A DNA stretch of 64,000 nucleotides from Actinoplanes sp. M2I2 (GTDB taxonomy: Bacteria; Actinomycetota; Actinomycetes; Mycobacteriales; Micromonosporaceae): positions 496,001-560,000 of the forward strand of contig NZ_JALPVJ010000001.1 in the NCBI RefSeq assembly GCF_023544445.1, read 5' to 3'. A model generated the notes under the pieces. The model was given only the letters and a program-made list of their open reading frames with translations, was not told the DNA's origin and did no database searches. Positions within the stretch are counted from its first letter, which is position 1. The number at the start of each line of letters is the position of its first letter. A program made the translations under genes and the position numbers. This document shows positions 58,317 through 64,000 of the stretch, piece after piece.

Positions 58317-59208
58317 CCCCGCCGCCGCAACCGCCTCCGCCGCCTCCGCCGCCTCCGCAGGAGGAGCCGGAATCGCCCGAGCTGCCGCCGCCGCTGCTGT
58401 CGCCGCCGCCCGTGGTGCCGCCCGAAGCGGCGATGCGCTGAACCTCGGCCTCGGCCGCGAACGCCGGGTCCATCGAGTAGAGCGCGGCGCCGCCGTAGAG
58501 CGCGACGCCCATGGCCGCCCCGGTCGCGCCGTACGTCGCGTACGACGGGGAACTGCTCGGGGCCAGGTGGTGGTGCCGGCGGCGCAGGTCGCGCAGGCCC
58601 TTGACGGCCGCGTCGGTGGCCCAGCGGCGGGTGCGCAGCAGGGTCAGCGTCAGGATGAACGCGGCGATGGTGGCGACGATCAGGAAGCCGACCGGTTTGT
58701 CGTTGCTGAGACCGGCGAGGACCCGGGCGATCCCGATCGCGACGAGGGTGAGGCCGCCGAGCACCCAGACGCGGGCCTCGCGCATCTTGCCGGCGCTGAC
58801 GGCCAGGCCACCGCGCTCGAGGTGGTCGCGCAACTGCTCGATCGCGGAGGCGACCCACTGGTCGTGCTGCAGGTCGCGGGTGCGGGCGCCGTGGCCGGCG
58901 GCGTTGTAGACGGCGCTGTCGAGCGGCGTGACGCCGGCCGGCAGGGGGCCGGAGCGGACCAGCGTGCCGCCGGGGCCGGTGCCGAGCGCGCCGGCCGCTC
59001 GCAGACCACCCATCGACGAGTAGATCGCCAGCCGGTCGCCGCCGTTGAGATAGGCCACCTGCTGCGGGCCGAGGTGGTCGACCTGGGCCGTGCGGTCGCC
59101 ACGGAACAACGCCTTGCGGTGGAACGCCGCGATGATCACGATCGCGATCATCGCGCCGAGGTAGTAGGTGAGGAAGGTCGGGCCGGAGATGCCCCAGGTG
59201 TCGTTCAT
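58300..59208 (-). CDS. TIGR04222-like membrane protein with Gly/Cys-rich tail
   Basis: About 302 residues. One membrane segment near the N terminus (about 10-28), a soluble or amphipathic middle with PQQVAYLNGGDRLA and DSAVYNA, two further spans (about 128-146, 152-170), and a basic region before the tail. The last 40 residues are almost wholly Gly and Ser with just three cysteines (284, 294, 300), in GSSCG, GGCGG and GGCGG contexts, ending CGG. Such tails are typical of TIGR04222 proteins encoded beside DUF692 enzymes. ATG at 59208 with AGGAAGG upstream. Its end overlaps the DUF692 gene. I infer that the tail is the substrate of the enzyme. Confidence 0.85.
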   Translation of the reverse strand: MNDTWGISGPTFLTYYLGAMIAIVIIAAFHRKALFRGDRTAQVDHLGPQQVAYLNGGDRLAIYSSMGGLRAAGALGTGPGGTLVRSGPLPAGVTPLDSAVYNAAGHGARTRDLQHDQWVASAIEQLRDHLERGGLAVSAGKMREARVWVLGGLTLVAIGIARVLAGLSNDKPVGFLIVATIAAFILTLTLLRTRRWATDAAVKGLRDLRRRHHHLAPSSSPSYATYGATGAAMGVALYGGAALYSMDPAFAAEAEVQRIAASGGTTGGGDSSGGGSSGDSGSSCGGGGGGGGGCGGGGGCGG

Positions 59209-59275
59209 GGGCTGGGCCTTCCTGCTCGTCGCGGCGCTCAGGCCCTCATTGTGCAGAGTGACGCAAGGCCTGTGA

Positions 59276-59845
59276 TCAGGCCCTTCGGACGGCTTCCTCG
59301 ACCAGATCGAGGACCCGGCGGAGCTCTCCGGGCGGCCGGCCGGTGGCCAGGTGCAAAACGAGCCCGTCATAGGCCAGCTCGAGGAACTGGGTGAGCACCT
59401 CGACCGGGACGTCCTCGCGCAGCACACCGGCCTCGCGCTGGCGCTCGAGCCGGTCGCGGGTGGCGCCGGCGATGGCCGCGGAGCGTTCGGCCCAGCGCTG
59501 GGCGAACGCCGGGTCGGTGCGGAGCCGGCGCGACACCTCGAGCTGGGTGCCGAGCCAGCCGGCGGTGTCGCCCTCGCTGCCGCCGGCCCGGGCCAGCAGG
59601 TCACGCATCACCTGGACGAGGCCGTTGCGGGCCACCGTCTCGACCATCGCGGCCGCGTCGTCCTCGGCGACGGCCAGGAACAGCGATTCCTTGTCACGAA
59701 AATGGTGGAAAATCGCACCACGGGACAGCCCGGTTGCGTCCTCGAGCCGCCGTACTGTCGCACCCTCGTAGCCGAACCGCGCGAAACAGTCGCGGGCCGC
59801 GGCGAGGATCTCGGTGCGACGGGCGTCCAGCTGGTCCTGACTCAC
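59276..59845 (-). CDS. acnR: AcnR-like TetR family regulator
   Basis: About 189 residues. N-terminal TetR helix-turn-helix with the sequence FGYEGATVRRLEDATGLSRGAIFHHF (in part: TVRRLEDATGLSRGAIF), then DKESLFLAVAEDDA and VSRRLRTDPAF, close to AcnR, the citrate-sensing repressor of aconitase in corynebacteria. No aconitase gene is in this window, so the target may lie elsewhere or be different. GTG at 59845 has AGGAG about nine bases upstream; a GTG at 59854 is an alternative. The divergent region to the HAD gene holds the palindrome CGTACGTACG at 59893-59902. Confidence 0.85.
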   Translation of the reverse strand: MSQDQLDARRTEILAAARDCFARFGYEGATVRRLEDATGLSRGAIFHHFRDKESLFLAVAEDDAAAMVETVARNGLVQVMRDLLARAGGSEGDTAGWLGTQLEVSRRLRTDPAFAQRWAERSAAIAGATRDRLERQREAGVLREDVPVEVLTQFLELAYDGLVLHLATGRPPGELRRVLDLVEEAVRRA

Positions 59846-59892
59846 TCTGGGCACTCCTGGATCGTGTCACGTGGGCCCTTTCGCATGCAATC

Positions 59893-59902
59893 CGTACGTA
59901 CG
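59893..59902. promoter_or_regulatory. palindrome CGTACGTACG in the acnR-HAD divergent region
   Basis: A perfect 10-bp palindrome, 48 bases before the acnR start. It includes the GTAC core seen in AcnR sites of other actinobacteria. Candidate autoregulatory operator. Confidence 0.4.
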
Positions 59903-60017
59903 TCTTGGCAAGGGAGCCGACAGCGACGGACGGATAGTACGAATTCCGACATAACGCCCTTAGTTGTTAACAGTGCTGGACTGTTCGCTGCCCTCCTCGC
60001 TCACGTAAAGTGCCCGG

Positions 60018-60668
60018 GTGCCTCTTGTCCTGATAGCTCTCGACGACACTCTGCTCGACCGCAGCGGTGCGTTCCGGCTGTGGGCAAAAGGATTCCTCGA
60101 TGAGATCGGCGCGCCCCAGGACGACCTGGACTGGTTACTGTCCGTCGATGCCGATGGATTGACCTCGCGCTGGGACCTGGCCGATCTGATCCGCGAGCGC
60201 TATCAGCTGACCATCCCCTCGATCGACGTGGTCGAGGAGTTGCACGAGGGCCCGCTGGCCTTCGAGAAGCTCGACCCGCTGGTCGGCTGCGCGCTGCAGA
60301 TCGCCGGGGACGCCGGCCTGGTCCCGGTGGTGGTCACCAACGGCCAGGCCGAGATCCAGGACAGCCGCATCCGGCGGACGGGGTTGGACCGCTATGTCGC
60401 CGACTGGGTGATCTCGGAGCGGGCCGGGGTGAGCAAGCCCAATCCGCGCATCTTCGCGCTCGCCGCGCAGCGGGTACGGATGCGCCTGGGTGGCGCCTGG
60501 GTGGTCGGCGACAGCCCCGAGGCCGACATCGGCGGCGCCGCGGCCATGGGCCTGCCCAGCGTCTGGCTGCATCGCGGCCGCGAGTGGACCGACAACCGGT
60601 TCGCGCCGACCCAGATCGTGGGCAACGTCATCCAGGGGATCTCGGCCATCATGGCCGCCGCGAAATAA
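60018..60668 (+). CDS. HAD-like protein without the nucleophilic Asp
   Basis: 216 residues of the haloacid dehalogenase superfamily. Motif II VVVTNGQ, motif III lysine SKPNPRIF and motif IV VVGDSPEADIGGA are all present. Motif I reads IALDDTLLD, with Ala where the nucleophilic Asp of the DxDxT motif is expected, so phosphatase activity through an aspartyl intermediate should be lost. It may be a regulatory or binding protein. GTG at 60018, with TAAAGT seven bases upstream, so probably leaderless. Confidence 0.88.
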   Translation: MPLVLIALDDTLLDRSGAFRLWAKGFLDEIGAPQDDLDWLLSVDADGLTSRWDLADLIRERYQLTIPSIDVVEELHEGPLAFEKLDPLVGCALQIAGDAGLVPVVVTNGQAEIQDSRIRRTGLDRYVADWVISERAGVSKPNPRIFALAAQRVRMRLGGAWVVGDSPEADIGGAAAMGLPSVWLHRGREWTDNRFAPTQIVGNVIQGISAIMAAAK

Positions 60669-60749
60669 ATCGGTTGCGCCGCCCGGAGCCGGTCCGGGAA
60701 AGTGTGCGCGTAGCCCGCAGAGGGCTCGAGAGAGAAGGGGGTGGACTCC

Positions 60750-60890
60750 ATGGCTGTCATTGCGATGCCTGCTGTCCCGATGTCACTTCCTTTCTTTTCT
60801 CTCGAGGAGACCCTCCAGTGCGTGAGCACGACTCTTTCGGCCCGGCCACCATCCGCCGCGGCCGTCGCAAGTTCGACGACGACGAAACCT
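60750..60890 (+). other. possible upstream open frame before the RIO1 gene
   Basis: ATG at 60750 follows the strong ribosome site GAAGGGGGTGG and begins MAVIAMPAVPMSLPFFSLEE. It overlaps the start of the RIO1 gene in another frame and includes the RIO1 ribosome site (GAGGAG). It may be a short regulatory leader rather than a protein gene; the end given is approximate. Confidence 0.35.
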
Positions 60891-61732
60891 TCCTGAAGCG
60901 CGGGCGGCCCGAGCCGCAGCTGAAGGAGGATCCCGATCTGCCCGAGACCGGCGACCGCTGGTCCACCTGGGACGGCGCGTTGCACGGCCCGGTGCCCCGG
61001 CCCGATTGGGTCCGCACCGAGCACGGCGCGGTCGACACCGAGCTCGGCATGCTGAAGACCGGCAAGGAAGCCGACGTCTTTCTCGTACGCCGGGCTCTTC
61101 CCGACACCGACGCGGTGAGCATGCTGGCCGCCAAGCGATACCGCGACGGCGACCACCGCCTGTTCCACCGCGACGCCGGCTATCTCGAGGGGCGCCGGGT
61201 CCGGCGCTCGCGGGAGATGCGGGCGATGACCAACCGTACGGCGTTCGGCAAGGAGATGATCGCCGGGCAGTGGGCGGTGGCCGAGTTCGGCGCGCTCAGC
61301 CAGCTCTGGCAGCTCGGCCAGGAGAGCGGTCTGGTGCGGGTGCCCTATCCGGTGCAGCTGATCGGCACCGAGGTGATGCTCGAGTTCATCGGCGACTGGG
61401 AGACCGGCGAGGCGGCGCCCCGGCTCGCGCAGGTGCGGGCCGACCGGGACCAGCTGGCCGACCTCTGGCAGCAGATGACCGACGCGTTGTCGGTGCTGGC
61501 CCGCGCGCAGGTGGCGCACGGCGACCTCTCGCCGTACAACACGATGGTGCACGAGGGGCGGCTGGTGCTCATCGACCTGCCGCAGATCGTGGACGTGGTG
61601 GCCAACCCCCAGGGCGGCGACTTCATCGCCCGCGACGTGCGCAACGTCGCCGCCTGGTTCACCCAGCGCGGCCTCGAGGTGGACGCCGACGAGCTGGTGG
61701 AGAGGCTGCTCTACGAGGCCGGCCTCAAGTGA
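60818..61732 (+). CDS. RIO1 family serine protein kinase
   Basis: 304 residues. RIO-type kinase fold: nucleotide-binding loop LGMLKTGKEADVFLVR, catalytic lysine AAKRYRDG, catalytic loop VAHGDLSPYNTMV and metal-binding LIDLPQIVD. In archaea and eukaryotes RIO1 acts in small ribosomal subunit maturation; the bacterial form is poorly known. GTG start with GAGGAG eight bases upstream. Confidence 0.9.
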   Translation: MREHDSFGPATIRRGRRKFDDDETFLKRGRPEPQLKEDPDLPETGDRWSTWDGALHGPVPRPDWVRTEHGAVDTELGMLKTGKEADVFLVRRALPDTDAVSMLAAKRYRDGDHRLFHRDAGYLEGRRVRRSREMRAMTNRTAFGKEMIAGQWAVAEFGALSQLWQLGQESGLVRVPYPVQLIGTEVMLEFIGDWETGEAAPRLAQVRADRDQLADLWQQMTDALSVLARAQVAHGDLSPYNTMVHEGRLVLIDLPQIVDVVANPQGGDFIARDVRNVAAWFTQRGLEVDADELVERLLYEAGLK

Positions 61733-61814
61733 GACGCAGCCGGCCTCCGGAGAGATGCCGGGATGGCTTCCGGCCGCGACCGCCCAGGACTCGGCGGCCG
61801 CGGCCGGGGCCGCG

Positions 61815-62060
61815 TCACTGCAGGTAGCCCTCGACCTCGCCGACGCTGTGCGCCTGCACGGCGTTCGGGTCGTCGCCCGCCTCGCGGGCGGCCCGGCGCC
61901 GGCGCAGCAGGTCCCAGCACTGGTCCAGGGCCTCCTCCAACTCCTTCAGCCGGGCGTGCTCCTCGCTCGACGAGATCTCGCCCTTGGCCAGCTGCCCGCG
62001 CAGCTGGTGCTCCTCATCGACCAGGCCGTTGATCCGGCTCAGCACAGTCTTGTCATCCAT
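61815..62060 (-). CDS. DUF2630 family protein
   Basis: 81 residues, mostly one long helical hairpin: MDDKTVLSRINGLVDEEHQL, then EISSSEEHARLKELEEALDQCWDLLRRRRAARE. The ending VGEVEGYLQ is typical of the DUF2630 group, which is almost confined to actinobacteria. Function unknown. ATG at 62060 gives the family's normal start. Confidence 0.88.
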   Translation of the reverse strand: MDDKTVLSRINGLVDEEHQLRGQLAKGEISSSEEHARLKELEEALDQCWDLLRRRRAAREAGDDPNAVQAHSVGEVEGYLQ

Positions 62061-62153
62061 GCCCGGAAGCCTATGCGCACCCGCCACTGTTCTCATCCGG
62101 CCCCGCCATGACCCTCGTTACGCCGGCCCTGTCCCCGCGCCGCCGCCGGAGCC

Positions 62154-62207
62154 TCACAGGTCCCGGCGCTGGAACGCGCCTCACAGGTCCCGGCGCTGGA
62201 ACGCGCC
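62154..62207. repeat. two 27-bp tandem copies of the ABC permease gene 3' end
   Basis: Units at 62154-62180 and 62181-62207 are exact copies of each other, and match the gene's own last 27 bases (62208-62234) nearly exactly. On the gene's strand each encodes GAFQRRDL then TGA, in frame after the true stop, so the gene end is present three times. Confidence 0.95.
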
Positions 62208-63050
62208 TCACAGGTCCCGGCGCTGGAACGCGAGCCCGGCCAGGGCCAGCACCAGTGCCGTCCAGGCCACCGCCCAGATCAGGTACGTGCCGGTCAGCGG
62301 GGCCGCGCTGAGGAACGGGTGACCCTCGAACGCCTCGCTGAACTGCGAGAGCAGCGACGGGTCCTGGAACGAGCGCATCGCGCCGCGCCACAGCCCGTCG
62401 GTGGGCAGCAGCACCTGCGACACCGTGCCGATCCGCTCGACACTGGCGTTGCCGAGGGCGCCGCCGAGCCCGCCGACCACCCCGGCGATCCAGGTGGCGC
62501 CGAACAGGCCGACCGCGACGATGCCCGAGGCCATCGGCGAGATGACCGTGGACAGCAGCAGCCCCAGCGTGAGCAGGGCGACCGCCTGCCCGGCCAGCAG
62601 GGCCAGACCGGCCACCGGATCGGGTGGCCAGTACCCGGTCGTGAGCTTGACGATCAGCAGCTGGGCGGTGCCGGCGACGGCCACGAAGCCGGTGCCGAAC
62701 ACGACCAGGCCGAGCCACTTGCCCAGCAGCACGGCCGTCCGGCGTACCGGACGGGCCAGCACTGCCAGGGCGATCCCGGACTCCGCCTCGCCGGACACGG
62801 TCGGGCCGGCCAGGAAGGCCGTGCCCAGCGCCGCGATCAGGCTGAGCCCGAACATGACCAGGTTGAGCACCATGGCGGCGATCAGTTTGGACTCGCCGCT
62901 GGTGAGCCCGCCGAACTCCGCGTCGATGCGGGAGAAGCCCCAGGCGCTCAGCGACAACAGCAGGACGGTCAGCACGGCCAGCGAGCGCAGCACCTTGCGG
63001 CGTACCGCCTCGCGCAGGGTCAGACCGGCGATGGTGAGCACGATCGTCAT
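62208..63050 (-). CDS. ABC transporter permease, NosY-like
   Basis: 280 residues with about six membrane spans. Begins MTIVLTIAGLTLREAVRRKVLRSL, matching the ABC-2 permease family seen in NosY and similar transporters. Its ATG overlaps the stop of the ATPase gene (ATGA). Substrate unknown; no nos genes are present in the window. Confidence 0.88.
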   Translation of the reverse strand: MTIVLTIAGLTLREAVRRKVLRSLAVLTVLLLSLSAWGFSRIDAEFGGLTSGESKLIAAMVLNLVMFGLSLIAALGTAFLAGPTVSGEAESGIALAVLARPVRRTAVLLGKWLGLVVFGTGFVAVAGTAQLLIVKLTTGYWPPDPVAGLALLAGQAVALLTLGLLLSTVISPMASGIVAVGLFGATWIAGVVGGLGGALGNASVERIGTVSQVLLPTDGLWRGAMRSFQDPSLLSQFSEAFEGHPFLSAAPLTGTYLIWAVAWTALVLALAGLAFQRRDL

Positions 63051-63973
63051 CGGTCCTCCCCGGCCCGGATGACCTCGAGCAGCCGCTCCTCGAGGGTGAT
63101 CCGGCCCGGCTCCACCGCGTGCACCCGCACGCCCAGCTTGACCAGGCCGGCGACGATCTCCGGCACGTCGTCCGGATCCCTGATCGGCAGGACGAACGCG
63201 TCGCCGTCCCGGGCCGCCCCGTCGAGCAGCGCCTCGGCCTCGGGGGTCACCCCCTCGAGCCGCAGCCGCAGCTCGCGCTGCCCGAGCAGTTCGGCCAGCG
63301 TCCCGGAGGCGGCGACCCGGCCGTGGTCGAGGATGACGACCCGGTCGCAGACCCGTTCCACCTCGCCGATCAGATGCGAGTTGAGCAGCACCGCGACCTG
63401 CCTTTCGCGCAGGGAGAGCAACAGGTCCCGGACGTCGGCCCGGCCGATCGGGTCGAGGGCGCTGGTCGGCTCGTCCAGCACGACCAGCTCGGGCCGGGCG
63501 ACCAGGGCGACCGCCAGCCCGAGGCGTTGCTGCATGCCCTTGGAGAAGCCGCCGACCCGGTCGCCGGCCCGGTCGGCCAGCCCGACCAGCCCGAGGCAGG
63601 CGCGTTGCTCGGCGGCCGGCACGGCCGCGCCGGCCAGCCGGGTGTGCAGCCGCAGCACCTCGTCTGCGGTCAGCCACGGCTGATAGCGGAACAGCTCGGG
63701 CAGATAGCCGATCCGGGCCCGGGACGCCGGGTCGGTCCCGTGCCGCCCGAGCAGCATGATCTCGCCCGCGTCGGGCCGGACGAGGCCGAGCAGCATCTTG
63801 ATGACGGTCGTCTTGCCGGCGCCGTTGGGCCCGAGCAGCCCGACCACCTCGCCGCGGGCCACGGTGAACGTCACGTCGTCGACGGCCTGCCGGCGGCGGT
63901 AGCGCTTGCGCAGCCCCGAGGCCCACACCGCCGGCGAGCTCCCCGCTGCCTGAGCGACAGCGGCGGTGCTCAC
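63047..63973 (-). CDS. ABC transporter ATP-binding protein, NosF-like
   Basis: 308 residues. Walker A GPNGAGKTT (about 48-56), signature FSKGMQQRLGLA, Walker B LVVLDEPTSALDPIGR and the H-loop NSHLIGEVER are intact. The FSKGMQQR form is typical of ABC-2 type exporters. Partner of the following permease. Its GTG overlaps the stop of another gene upstream (GTGA), so the operon continues beyond the window. Confidence 0.93.
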   Translation of the reverse strand: MSTAAVAQAAGSSPAVWASGLRKRYRRRQAVDDVTFTVARGEVVGLLGPNGAGKTTVIKMLLGLVRPDAGEIMLLGRHGTDPASRARIGYLPELFRYQPWLTADEVLRLHTRLAGAAVPAAEQRACLGLVGLADRAGDRVGGFSKGMQQRLGLAVALVARPELVVLDEPTSALDPIGRADVRDLLLSLRERQVAVLLNSHLIGEVERVCDRVVILDHGRVAASGTLAELLGQRELRLRLEGVTPEAEALLDGAARDGDAFVLPIRDPDDVPEIVAGLVKLGVRVHAVEPGRITLEERLLEVIRAGEDR

Positions 63974-64000
63974 CGCAGCCCCCGGGCCACCGAGAGCACC
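63970..64000 (-). CDS. C-terminal end of the next operon gene
   Basis: Ten codons reading VLSVARGLR then TGA, ending in a GTGA overlap with the NosF-like gene. The close coupling supports a real gene, probably another part of the transporter operon, but too little is visible to name it. Confidence 0.5.
   Translation of the reverse strand, partial: VLSVARGLR

Noticed and set aside
62208-63973. Nitrous oxide reductase accessory genes
   Set aside because: The pair resembles NosF/NosY, but no nosZ, nosD or nosL is visible; ABC-2 transporters of this type are common outside denitrification.

Overview
The window is a stretch of chromosome from a high-GC actinobacterium, most likely a member of the Micromonosporaceae (Actinoplanes or a relative). 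The signs are the very high G+C at third codon positions, many GTG starts, several apparently leaderless genes, and typically actinobacterial content: the order uvrC-rapZ-yvcK-whiA-gap-pgk-tpiA-secG-rbpA, then tkt-tal-zwf-opcA-pgl opposite ctaB, then ctaA opposite sufR-sufB-sufD-Rieske-sufC-sufS-sufU-sufT. RbpA, WhiA, OpcA, an acVLRF1 release factor and an AcnR-like regulator are all actinobacterial. No rRNA, tRNA, CRISPR array, prophage or intact insertion sequence was seen.

Layout. 1-6.2 kb: end of an Asp/Glu racemase-like gene, a membrane diguanylate cyclase, an MBL-fold hydrolase, a DinB-like protein, rsgA and a large membrane protein. 6.3-16.5 kb: uvrA, a Rieske lipoprotein, an oversized uvrC, and rapZ-yvcK-whiA. 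16.9-20.7 kb: lower glycolysis (gap, pgk, tpiA), secG and rbpA. 20.7-28.1 kb, minus strand: a GNAT and the pentose-phosphate operon. 28.4-40.5 kb: heme O/A synthesis (ctaB, ctaA) and the SUF iron-sulfur operon, with a leaderless small gene and an ATP-grasp ligase, and a 1.8-kb gene-free tract full of repeats and hairpins. 40.5-56 kb: single accessory genes, including a LysE exporter, a streptogramin B lyase homologue with its active-site residues, AlkD, acVLRF1, a zinc metallopeptidase, an ABC-F ATPase, a HTH/crotonase pair, an ABC exporter, a mismatch DNA glycosylase, an SDR and a XRE regulator. 57-59.2 kb: a three-gene cassette of a membrane TIGR04222-like protein with a Gly/Cys tail, a DUF692 (MNIO) enzyme and a small SCO6045-like partner. 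59.3-64 kb: AcnR-like TetR, a HAD protein lacking its nucleophile, a RIO1 kinase, DUF2630 and a NosF/NosY-type ABC transporter.

Two things stand out. First, the TIGR04222-DUF692-SCO6045 cassette has the architecture of a peptide-modifying system: genes overlap, and the membrane protein ends in a glycine-rich tail with three cysteines, which could be the substrate of the iron oxidase. Second, several genes are followed by short tandem arrays whose units copy the gene's own 3' end including its stop codon (ABC permease at 62.2 kb, SDR at 54.9 kb, AlkD at 45.0 kb, ctaA at 32.9 kb, uvrC at 13.1 kb). Other gene-free stretches carry 15-, 30- and about 69-bp minisatellites, so local tandem duplication appears to be a major force on this genome's intergenic DNA.
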